A stretch of 5,784 bases of DNA from Bacteroidales bacterium (GTDB lineage: Bacteria; Bacteroidota; Bacteroidia; Bacteroidales; UBA4181), in NCBI GenBank assembly GCA_031264715.1, contig JAISDP010000156.1, positions 1-5,784 of the forward strand, written 5' to 3'. Made by a program: the position numbers and the translations under genes. The stretch's first letter is position 1. Each line of letters opens with the position of its first letter. Shown here one piece after another: positions 1-5,775 of this stretch. Under the pieces are notes generated by a model. The model saw only the letters and a list, made by a program, of their open reading frames with translations. It did not search any database and was not told the origin of the DNA.

Positions 1-633
1 GGTAATGACCTGTTCGCTGTTGAAGGACTTGATTTTGCTTACGGCAACAATAAACGATTTGTGTATGCGGACAAATTCCTTTTCCGGTAAAAGGCGCTGA
101 ACCGTTTTCATCGTCATGAGCGGCATGTAGGTTTTATCGGGCGTTACAATCCTGACGCAGTTGTCGAACGCTTCGATGTACAGGATGGAATGAAGCGGTA
201 GCCGGATGTTTCGGTAGTTGCACTTGAATGAAATGATTTTGCCGTCGGAAGCCTGTTCGGGGATGTCTTTTTTTTGCAACGAGAGGAAACGTTCTTCCGC
301 CTTGTTGCAGGCTTTCAGGAAACGTTCAAAACTGAATGGCTTCAGCAGGTAATCGACCACGTCAAGTTCAAATCCTTCAACGGCGTATTCCCGGTGTGCG
401 GTCGTGAAAATAACCTGCGTATCTTTTCCCAGGATTTGCATGATGTTAATGCCGGAAATGTCGGGCATGCATATATCCAGGAAAATCAAATCGGGTTGCA
501 TGGAGCGGATATACGAAACGCCGTCCAGCGGGTCGGTATATGTGCCCAACAGTTGAACGGAGGGTATCTGGCTGCAATAACACGCCAGTAATTTCAATGC
601 CAGCGGCTCATCGTCAATTGCTATACATCTCAT
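1..633 (-). CDS. LytTR-family response regulator (C-terminus cut by window edge)
   Basis: This is a DNA-binding response regulator that should receive a phosphoryl group from the kinase encoded just upstream. I translated the reverse complement: 211 codons are open from the ATG at 633 to the window edge, with no stop. Residues 1 to about 118 form a CheY-like receiver: the acidic pocket is D7-D8-E9, the phosphoacceptor is D53 (context LDICMPD), the switch threonine is T77 or T78, and the conserved lysine is K98 in LLKPF. From about residue 132 a LytTR domain begins, with the typical FVRIHKSFIV stretch at 187-196. Family members are usually about 240-250 residues, so roughly 30-40 are missing to the left. 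The start lies 2 nt after the kinase stop codon, which suggests one transcript and translational coupling. The family normally binds direct repeats in target promoters; the targets are not known here. Family assignment is very secure. Confidence 0.95.
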   Translation of the reverse strand, partial: MRCIAIDDEPLALKLLACYCSQIPSVQLLGTYTDPLDGVSYIRSMQPDLIFLDICMPDISGINIMQILGKDTQVIFTTAHREYAVEGFELDVVDYLLKPFSFERFLKACNKAEERFLSLQKKDIPEQASDGKIISFKCNYRNIRLPLHSILYIEAFDNCVRIVTPDKTYMPLMTMKTVQRLLPEKEFVRIHKSFIVAVSKIKSFNSEQVIT

Positions 634-635
634 TT

Positions 636-1721
636 TTACGTCAGATTGATTTGAAGTTTTACATGAAAATCCTGGCTGTCGACGTCGGTTGTCAGCGAAT
701 GACATCCGGGATAGGCCAACTCCAGCCGCTTGCGGATGTTTTCCAGCCCTATGCCGGCAGAAAAATTCTTGTCGTTTATTTTCGAAACAATCGAATTGTC
801 GCAGGTAAATTTCAGCAAACCATTTTCAATTTCCACGCAAATATGGATAAAACAGTTGATATGGGCGCTTATACCGTATTTGAAAGCATTTTCCACGAAT
901 GGGACAAACGTCAGCGGCATAATCGTCCCTTTCCGGAAATCGCCCTTTAATTGAAACTGCAGCTCAAATTTTTCCGACGCCCGCAAGCTCTGCAGATGAA
1001 TGTATTCTTCCAGCATCTTCATTTCCTTTTCCAGCGGGATGCGGTTATGGTTACTTTCGGTAGTTACAAAGCGCAGGAAATCGGAAAGCGACAGAATGGC
1101 TTCCGGCGCCTTGCCGTCCCCGCTCAGCGCCAGATAGTAAATACTGTTCAGGCAGTTGAAAAGAAAATGCGGATGAATCTGCGATTTCAGGAACGACAGT
1201 TCTGCCTGTACTATCGACTTTTCCAGCTCCTGCAGACGCTGCTTTTCCGCATACCACTGCGAACCGGCTTTCAGTCCCGTGCTTGCAATGAAAACGACCA
1301 AAAACTGACTGGGACGGGAATACAATCCGGAATGTCCAAAGATACCGAACCGCATCATCCGCCCGCCTTCCTGCGGCTGAAAATCCGGATGCCCCGGCAG
1401 GAAAGGCGGTTCGGGTATAAAATACTGGCGGAAAACAAAGGGAATGACAAAACAGAAAAGGCCGTACGCCGCAATCGTCAGCCCCAGGAAAAGCGCTATC
1501 CGCTTCTTCGACAGGAAACGCGGCACAAAAACATGTCCGTTCAGATAAAAATAAGCCATCAGAAACAGATAGCTCATCACAAAAAGCCCTGGGAACAGAT
1601 TCCCCGGCGGATGATCCATTCTGCTAACCAGCGGCGCCGTGACGTAAATGAAAAGCGCCCATCCGGCCAGATGGGAAACGGCAAGCAACGTTTTCTTATT
1701 TTTGGGCGACAGCGTGTACAT
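636..1721 (-). CDS. Membrane sensor histidine kinase, LytS/YpdA-like (His_kinase + HATPase_c)
   Basis: Inner-membrane sensor kinase of 361 residues, partner of the downstream LytTR regulator. Four hydrophobic segments are visible at about residues 11-31, 45-63, 74-97 and 138-152. Basic residues at 68-74 suit the cytoplasmic side, leaving a proline/phenylalanine-rich extracytoplasmic loop at about 98-137. A helical linker (about 157-178) leads to the phosphoacceptor motif HPHFLFN with H185. The ATP-binding half shows the N-box PFVENAFKYG (N278), DNS at 308-310, and the G-box GIGLENIRKRL at 323-333. The frame extends upstream to a TTG at 1748, but that codon lies inside a good -7 promoter box, so I chose the ATG at 1721, which also has a purine-rich AGGTACGG stretch before it. 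The ligand is unknown and there is no recognisable extracellular sensory domain, which is usual for this family. Confidence 0.94.
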   Translation of the reverse strand: MYTLSPKNKKTLLAVSHLAGWALFIYVTAPLVSRMDHPPGNLFPGLFVMSYLFLMAYFYLNGHVFVPRFLSKKRIALFLGLTIAAYGLFCFVIPFVFRQYFIPEPPFLPGHPDFQPQEGGRMMRFGIFGHSGLYSRPSQFLVVFIASTGLKAGSQWYAEKQRLQELEKSIVQAELSFLKSQIHPHFLFNCLNSIYYLALSGDGKAPEAILSLSDFLRFVTTESNHNRIPLEKEMKMLEEYIHLQSLRASEKFELQFQLKGDFRKGTIMPLTFVPFVENAFKYGISAHINCFIHICVEIENGLLKFTCDNSIVSKINDKNFSAGIGLENIRKRLELAYPGCHSLTTDVDSQDFHVKLQINLT

Positions 1722-1745
1722 AGTCCGTACCTGTTTTTTTCGCTG

Positions 1746-1753
1746 CAAATGTA
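1746..1753 (-). promoter_or_regulatory. Bacteroidota -7 promoter box for the kinase-regulator operon
   Basis: Read on the minus strand, this is TACATTTG, a perfect match to the Bacteroidota -7 consensus TAnnTTTG. It lies 24 nt before the kinase ATG at 1721, predicting transcription start near 1739 and a leader of about 18 nt. An A/T tract (AATTTTTT at 1765-1758) precedes it. I see no clear -33 TTTG element at the usual spacing, so promoter strength is uncertain. Confidence 0.6.
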
Positions 1754-1866
1754 CATGAAAAAATTTAATTCGCGTGCAGAGGGATAAAAATCGGGGCAGT
1801 CACAAATTCAGGTAGCCGTTTTTGGCGCGTTTCCACCAGTGGTATGATACTTGCGACTACGCGGTC

Positions 1867-1928
1867 ATTCCAATTGTTTTCCTACAATCAGTATAAAAAA
1901 AAGTTGATAACTGTGTCGCGATTGGAAT
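1867..1928. repeat. Spaced 8-bp inverted repeat upstream of rhaB
   Basis: ATTCCAAT at 1867-1874 is the exact reverse complement of ATTGGAAT at 1921-1928, 46 bp apart. The right arm ends 7 bp before the rhaB -7 box, where an activator or repressor site would be reasonable. An 8-bp pair in a region of this size can arise by chance, so this is only a candidate looping or dimer site. Confidence 0.2.
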
Positions 1929-1943
1929 TTTTTATTACATTTG
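1926..1943 (+). promoter_or_regulatory. Predicted rhaB promoter (-7 box TACATTTG)
   Basis: TACATTTG at 1936-1943 matches the Bacteroidota -7 consensus TAnnTTTG perfectly and is preceded by the A/T tract AATTTTTT at 1926-1933. Transcription would start near 1950, giving a leader of about 47 nt before the rhaB ATG at 1997. No convincing -33 TTG lies at standard spacing (the nearest, 1904-1906, is too far upstream), which would fit an activator-dependent promoter. That last point is inference. Confidence 0.6.
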
Positions 1944-1948
1944 TTGCC

Positions 1949-1958
1949 TGTATATACA
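1949..1958. promoter_or_regulatory. Perfect palindrome TGTATATACA, candidate operator for rhaB
   Basis: This 10-bp perfect palindrome begins 6 bp after the rhaB -7 box, so it covers the predicted transcription start. A repressor bound here would block initiation. The half-site spacing GTA-TA-TAC resembles the general GntR-family operator pattern, and regulators of that family do control sugar genes in Bacteroidota. Which protein binds it, if any, cannot be told from this window. Confidence 0.35.
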
Positions 1959-1996
1959 AGTGAATTCTATTATTCATCATTAAACACCTTGATTAT

Positions 1997-3466
1997 ATGA
2001 AGTCTCATACCTTTATTGCTTTTGACCTTGGAGCAACCAGCGGGCGGGCTATTGCCGGCACTTTGGCTGATGGCAAAATTTCGATGGAAGAAATCTCGCG
2101 TTTCAACAATGGTATTATCCCTGTGGGCGAACATTTCCACTGGAACATATTGGGTATCTACAATATCCTTAGGAACAGTCTGAAAACTTGTGCGATGGAG
2201 GGGAAATATCATCCCGAGTCCATCGGTATCGACACATGGGGCGTCGATTTCGGTTTACTTGCAAAGGACGGCTCGCTGCTGGGCGAACCTTACGCCTATC
2301 GCGATCCGCACACCAATGGTATGATGGACGAATATTTCAAGTTAGTACCGCGCGAGAAGGTATACGACCTCACGGGTATACAGTTCATGCAGTTCAATAG
2401 CCTGTTCCAGTTGTTTACCATGAAACGCAACAGCTCGTCATTGCTCGAAGCAGCCCGGGATTTGCTGTTCCTGCCCGACTTGCTGAACTATTTATTTACT
2501 GGCGTGAAGAAAGCCGAGTTTACCATTGCCTCTACCTCGCAAATGCTGAATCCCAAAACAATGAACTGGGCCAGGGAGCTTTTCGATGCTTTCGGGTCGC
2601 CTGTTTCGCTGATGCAGGAAATTGTGCTGCCGGGCACTGTGGTGGGACCGCTCACCGACGGTATCGCAAAGGAAACCGGTATCGGCAAAATACCCGTGGT
2701 TGCTGTTGGCGCGCACGATACGGCTTCGGCTATTGCTGCCGTACCAGCCGAGGGCGAAAACTGGGCTTACCTCAGTTCGGGTACCTGGTCGTTGATGGGG
2801 ATTGAAACACGTAAGCCGTTGATCGACAAAGAAACAGAAGCAATGAATTTTACCAACGAAGGCGGCATCGAAGGAACATTCCGTTTTCTAAAAAATATTA
2901 CAGGCTTGTGGCTACTGGAGCAATGCCGCAAGGAATGGGAACGGGAAAACCATTCATACGAGCAGTTGGTGGATATGGCCAAAGCCGAAAAACCCTTCCT
3001 GTGTTTTGTAGATCCCGATGCTCCTGATTTCATGAACCCGGAAAGCATGGTAAAAGCCATCTGTAATTATTGCAGCCGTACGGGACAAAAAGTTCCCGAA
3101 ACCACCGGGCAAATCGTCCGCTGTATCTTCGAAAGCCTTGCCATGAAATATTGGTATACGATAGAACTGCTCAAACGCGTGTCGCCACACCCCATTGAAA
3201 AGCTGCATGTAATTGGCGGCGGCTCCAGGAATGTATACTTGTGCCAACTCACAGCCAATGCTATCGGTATGCCGGTAGTAGCAGGTCCTGCCGAAGGAAC
3301 AGCCATGGGTAATTTGCTGGTGCAGGCAATGGCCTTGGGCTACCTTGATTCATTAGCCGATATTCGCAAGGTGGTACGCAATTCCGTGGAAACAGAAACA
3401 TATCTGCCACAGGATGTTGCCGAATGGGATAAAGCATATGGACAATTCCGGAGCATTATCGGATAG
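1997..3466 (+). CDS. rhaB: Rhamnulokinase (FGGY carbohydrate kinase)
   Basis: Cytoplasmic kinase that phosphorylates L-rhamnulose with ATP to L-rhamnulose 1-phosphate, the step between rhamnose isomerase and rhamnulose-1-phosphate aldolase. The 489-residue length equals that of E. coli RhaB, and family-specific stretches are clear: DLGATSGR (10-17, ATP phosphate loop), RFNNG (35-39), GIDTWGVDF (77-85), YRDPHTNG (101-108), GAHDTASA (238-245) with catalytic base D241, SSGTWSLMG (260-268), TNEGG (286-290), LKNITGLWLL (298-307) and GGGSRN (407-412). The substrate could in principle be another ketose such as fuculose, but the GIDTWGVDF and NEGG signatures favour rhamnulose. The start is the only sensible ATG and the N-terminus aligns with the family; there is no clear Shine-Dalgarno. 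No other rhamnose gene follows on this strand; the next intact gene is an unrelated ATPase 261 bp away. Confidence 0.95.
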   Translation: MKSHTFIAFDLGATSGRAIAGTLADGKISMEEISRFNNGIIPVGEHFHWNILGIYNILRNSLKTCAMEGKYHPESIGIDTWGVDFGLLAKDGSLLGEPYAYRDPHTNGMMDEYFKLVPREKVYDLTGIQFMQFNSLFQLFTMKRNSSSLLEAARDLLFLPDLLNYLFTGVKKAEFTIASTSQMLNPKTMNWARELFDAFGSPVSLMQEIVLPGTVVGPLTDGIAKETGIGKIPVVAVGAHDTASAIAAVPAEGENWAYLSSGTWSLMGIETRKPLIDKETEAMNFTNEGGIEGTFRFLKNITGLWLLEQCRKEWERENHSYEQLVDMAKAEKPFLCFVDPDAPDFMNPESMVKAICNYCSRTGQKVPETTGQIVRCIFESLAMKYWYTIELLKRVSPHPIEKLHVIGGGSRNVYLCQLTANAIGMPVVAGPAEGTAMGNLLVQAMALGYLDSLADIRKVVRNSVETETYLPQDVAEWDKAYGQFRSIIG

Positions 3467-3498
3467 TTTACGCTTCGCATCATAGATTGACCTCTATA

Positions 3499-3591
3499 TC
3501 ACCACTCTTGTAAAGTTCGTTTGCTTACCTTTAATCTCACTGATAATTCTTTGTCAGTAAGATAGAATTCATTGTTTAGTGGTCGTCTCAT
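3499..3591 (-). pseudogene. Remnant of an excisionase/MerR-type HTH (HTH_17-like) protein
   Basis: The minus strand encodes 30 residues from an ATG at 3591 to TGA at 3501-3499, ending in LTDKELSVRLKVSKRTLQEW. This closely fits the first helix-turn-helix of small Bacteroidota DNA-binding proteins (a pattern like LTxKEvaexLxVSxRTLqxWR), which are often carried by mobile elements. In that family the tryptophan is normally followed by arginine, a wing with a GG(K)xxY motif, and about 25 more residues. Here a TGA sits exactly at the arginine codon. After it the frame reads only YRGQSMMRSVN before reaching rhaB, so the wing is missing. The frame is open upstream to 3717 without another ATG. I infer a decayed gene, truncated on the rhaB side. 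The domain match is by eye. Confidence 0.55.
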
Positions 3592-3686
3592 TGTGTCTGT
3601 GCCTATTTCGGATAAGACGAGTAAATCAGGGGAGGAGAATCTGATAAAAAATCCAAAATACAGTTTATTCTGGTGATCTGAAAATT

Positions 3687-3719
3687 TTGAGTAAATTTGC
3701 TTGCAGTATTGAGTAAATT
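3687..3719 (+). repeat. Two 11-bp direct repeats upstream of the ATPase gene
   Basis: TTGAGTAAATT occurs exactly at 3687-3697 and again at 3709-3719, a 22-bp period, or about two helical turns, so both copies face the same side of the DNA. The second copy ends 8 bp before the ATPase ATG and the first overlaps the predicted -7 box. This arrangement would suit cooperative binding by a dimer and autoregulation, but that role is inferred. Confidence 0.6.
3692..3699 (+). promoter_or_regulatory. Candidate -7 promoter box for the ATPase gene
   Basis: TAAATTTG matches the Bacteroidota -7 consensus TAnnTTTG. It would start transcription near 3706 with a leader of about 22 nt before the ATG at 3728. 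The local DNA is very AT-rich, so a chance match is easier here than in the rhaB region, and no clear -33 element is seen. Confidence 0.45.
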
Positions 3720-3727
3720 ATTTCAAG

Positions 3728-4912
3728 ATGTACGAACGTCCTTATTTAAAACAGGTTAAATCAAGAATAGAAGAGCCACGAAAGTTCATTCAGGTAATCC
3801 TTGGCCCTCGCCAGGTGGGTAAAACTACTATGGTAAACCAATTGTTGTCTCGGTTATCCATCTCATATGTATATGAGTCAGCTGATGCTATTGCAGCAAC
3901 TAATTCGGCATGGCTGATGCAAGCCTGGGAAACGGCCAGGTTGAAAATGAAAGCCTCCGGCGCTTCGGAATATCTTCTTGTGATTGATGAGATACAAAAG
4001 ATTGATAACTGGAGCGAAGTCGTAAAACAGCAATGGGATAAGGATACCCATGAGGAAGTTAATATCAAGGTTATTCTGCTAGGTTCATCTCGCCTCCTTA
4101 TTCAGAAAGGTTTAACCGAATCGCTGGCTGGACGTTTCGAAACGCTCTATCTTGGGCACTGGTTTTTTGCTGAAATGGAAACTGCTTTTGGTTGGTCAAT
4201 CGAACAGTATATTTATTTTGGAGGATATCCAGGTTCTGCGTCATTGATTAATGATGAAGAGCGTTGGAAAAACTACATAAAAGATTCACTTATAGAGACC
4301 AGTATTTCCAAAGATATTTTGATGCTAACCCGCGTGGATAAGCCCGCATTGCTGAAAAGACTGTTTGAACTCGGCTGCTTGTATTCAGGGCAGATTCTAT
4401 CATACACTAAAATGATCGGTCAGCTACAGGATGCCGGTAATACAACTACTTTGGCGAACTACCTTAAATTGTTATCTGATTGTGGTTTATTAGGGGGATT
4501 AGAAAAATATGCCGAAAGTGTAATCCGTCAACGATCATCCAGTCCAAAGTTTCAGGTATATAATAATGCACTTCTAACCTCACAAGACAATGAAACCTAT
4601 TCGTCTGCTATTGTAAATCCAAAGCTATGGGGCAGACTGGTGGAATCGTCTGTAGGTGCCCATTTACTTAATCACTCGGTTTCCGAAAGGTATAATCTCT
4701 ATTACTGGCGAGAGGGCAATAATGAGGTAGACTTTATACTTGAAAGGGGAGATAATGTAATGGGGTTGGAAGTGAAAAGTGGAGCCAGTGCGGATAATGC
4801 AGGGATGGGGATATTTAATGAGAGATTTCATCCCAATAAAATGCTACTGGTCGGTACCGGCGGGATTCCGTGTGAGGAATTTTTGAAGATTAATCCGAAA
4901 GAATTATTCTAA
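3728..4912 (+). CDS. AAA+ ATPase with DUF4143 / PD-(D/E)XK-like C-terminus (AAA_14 family)
   Basis: A 394-residue predicted ATP-binding protein with no signal peptide or membrane segment. The N-terminal MYERPYL, then Walker A GPRQVGKTT (26-34, K32 and T33), Walker B LLVIDEIQ (83-90, D87 and E88), a sensor-like LLGSS (117-121) and ESLAGR (131-136, possible arginine finger R136) define the AAA_14 family. FGGYPG (164-169) and LANYLKLLSDCGLL (242-255) belong to the following helical, winged-helix-like DUF4143 region. The C-terminal segment YYWREGNNEVDFIL to LEVKSG (325-352) has the pattern of a PD-(D/E)XK fold, with D335, E348 and K350 as likely metal-site residues. The family is widespread in Bacteroidota and archaea, often in accessory DNA, and its cellular role is unsettled. 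The gene is intact. A sampled line (4561-4620) is 35% G+C against 62% in a rhaB line (2701-2760), consistent with separate origin. It lies alone, divergent from the HTH remnant and convergent with the exonuclease. Confidence 0.9.
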   Translation: MYERPYLKQVKSRIEEPRKFIQVILGPRQVGKTTMVNQLLSRLSISYVYESADAIAATNSAWLMQAWETARLKMKASGASEYLLVIDEIQKIDNWSEVVKQQWDKDTHEEVNIKVILLGSSRLLIQKGLTESLAGRFETLYLGHWFFAEMETAFGWSIEQYIYFGGYPGSASLINDEERWKNYIKDSLIETSISKDILMLTRVDKPALLKRLFELGCLYSGQILSYTKMIGQLQDAGNTTTLANYLKLLSDCGLLGGLEKYAESVIRQRSSSPKFQVYNNALLTSQDNETYSSAIVNPKLWGRLVESSVGAHLLNHSVSERYNLYYWREGNNEVDFILERGDNVMGLEVKSGASADNAGMGIFNERFHPNKMLLVGTGGIPCEEFLKINPKELF

Positions 4913-5041
4913 TTGAAATTAGGCACAAGTGTAATACCCTCATGAAAACACACTTACTTGATAATCATGCGTCTGTAAAATCAAACCGTCAAAGTCGGGA
5001 GGAGTAGTCTGGATATTTATTATGGAGGTGAGAGCGGTTTT
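4913..5041. other. Convergent spacer without convincing features
   Basis: This 129-bp stretch separates the ends of two converging genes. It holds a weak 6-bp inverted repeat (AAGTGT at 4927-4932 and ACACTT at 4950-4955, 17-nt loop) with no following T-run, so I do not call it a terminator. The only ATG-started frame (21 codons from 4942) has no recognisable features. Confidence 0.4.
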
Positions 5042-5737
5042 TCATTGCTGACAGGGTTGGAATCGCAAAGGATGAAGTTCGCCACTGTCAGGGTCAAGTC
5101 GCGAAGTATTCAGGGAAGAGAGTTTTTGCGGTTTTATTTTCAGTTCGCGGGCTATTTCCTTGATGGACATGCCGGCGGGGCGGAAAAGATCTAAACTTAA
5201 CTGCAGAGTCGATGCTGTCTTCCTCTTTTGCGTATCGTTGGCGATGTGCAACATGATTCGGGCACAGGCTTCGGCATCGTCGCCGGCGCGATGGTGGCGG
5301 AAAGTGATACCGAAACGTTGGCACAGCACGCTCAGCCGGTGGCTTTCCATCTCGGGCCATATCCGGCGCGCCATCCGCACGCTGCACAGGTAATCGGCCG
5401 GCGGCGGTACAATCCGGTAATGATTCAAGGCTTTGTACAACACGGAAATGTCGAACTTTGCATTGTGCGCCACCAGCAGGCGATCCTCCAAGTAGGGCCT
5501 GATCTCCGGCCACACAGCGTCAAAATATGGGGCGTCGGCCAGGTCGCGCGTACCGATGCCGTGTATATTCTCGTTCCAGAAGTTCATGTAAGGATAACAG
5601 ATGGGCTTGATGAGCCACGAGCGTCTTTCGGCAATTACGCCGCCATGTACCACGCAAACACCCAACTCGCAGGGGATCAGTTCGTCTGCGGTTTCGAAAT
5701 CTATGGCTGTGAAATTCAAATCGAGTGACAACGGCAT
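5042..5737 (-). CDS. DEDDh (DnaQ-like) 3'-5' exonuclease with unusual C-terminal tail
   Basis: Predicted cytoplasmic nuclease of 231 residues that would remove nucleotides from 3' ends of DNA or RNA using two metal ions. The four acidic/His motifs are present: Exo I FTAIDFETA (D13, E15), Exo II AHNAKFDISVL (D96), and Exo III HHRAGDDAEA (H149 with D154), the H-x4-D spacing of the DEDDh class shared with the DNA polymerase III epsilon subunit. The exonuclease fold ends near residue 168. The remaining 60 or so residues include SIKEIARELKIKPQKLSSLN (191-210), which reads like a small helix-turn-helix or an epsilon-type tail helix. I do not call it dnaQ because the tail is atypical and no polymerase gene is nearby. 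The ATG at 5737 fits the family N-terminus. Its promoter and upstream neighbour are mostly outside the window. Confidence 0.9.
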   Translation of the reverse strand: MPLSLDLNFTAIDFETADELIPCELGVCVVHGGVIAERRSWLIKPICYPYMNFWNENIHGIGTRDLADAPYFDAVWPEIRPYLEDRLLVAHNAKFDISVLYKALNHYRIVPPPADYLCSVRMARRIWPEMESHRLSVLCQRFGITFRHHRAGDDAEACARIMLHIANDTQKRKTASTLQLSLDLFRPAGMSIKEIARELKIKPQKLSSLNTSRLDPDSGELHPLRFQPCQQ

Positions 5738-5761
5738 GGCTTTTAGGGATGAAAAATCAAT

Positions 5762-5775
5762 AACATGTAAATGTT
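5762..5775. repeat. Short inverted repeat upstream of the exonuclease gene
   Basis: AACAT at 5762-5766 and ATGTT at 5771-5775 are reverse complements separated by GTAA. The pair sits 25 bp upstream of the exonuclease start codon, where a regulator site is possible, but five-base arms carry little weight. Confidence 0.15.

Noticed and set aside
540..950. A 136-codon plus-strand open frame spanning the kinase-regulator junction
   Set aside because: It is antisense to the C-terminus of the kinase and the N-terminus of the regulator, both unmistakable. The translation shows no family motif.
951..1787. A 278-codon plus-strand open frame opposite the sensor kinase
   Set aside because: It is antisense to a kinase with all catalytic motifs. 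Its product is rich in R, Q and K with no domain pattern, as expected of a shadow frame in GC-rich coding DNA.
3625..3650. ATCAG...CTGAT hairpin followed by AAAAAA in the rhaB-ATPase spacer
   Set aside because: The stem is 5 bp, and the adjacent run is A rather than T in the plus direction, while on the minus strand the T-run precedes the stem. It does not act as an intrinsic terminator in either orientation.
4927..4955. Possible hairpin AAGTGT/ACACTT as a terminator for the ATPase gene
   Set aside because: The stem is only 6 bp with a 17-nt loop, and no T-run follows on either strand.
4942..5007. A 21-codon frame (MKTHLLDNHASVKSNRQSRE...) after the ATPase
   Set aside because: It is very short, with no ribosome binding site, promoter or family resemblance. 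Chance is the simplest explanation.
3467..5041. Complete mobile element or CRISPR array in the accessory patch
   Set aside because: I found no transposase, integrase, terminal inverted repeats, target-site duplication or regularly spaced repeat array. Only the HTH remnant and a composition shift hint at past transfer.
5228..5728. A 166-codon plus-strand open frame opposite the exonuclease
   Set aside because: The minus strand carries all DEDDh motifs at correct spacing. The plus-strand product has no recognisable motif.
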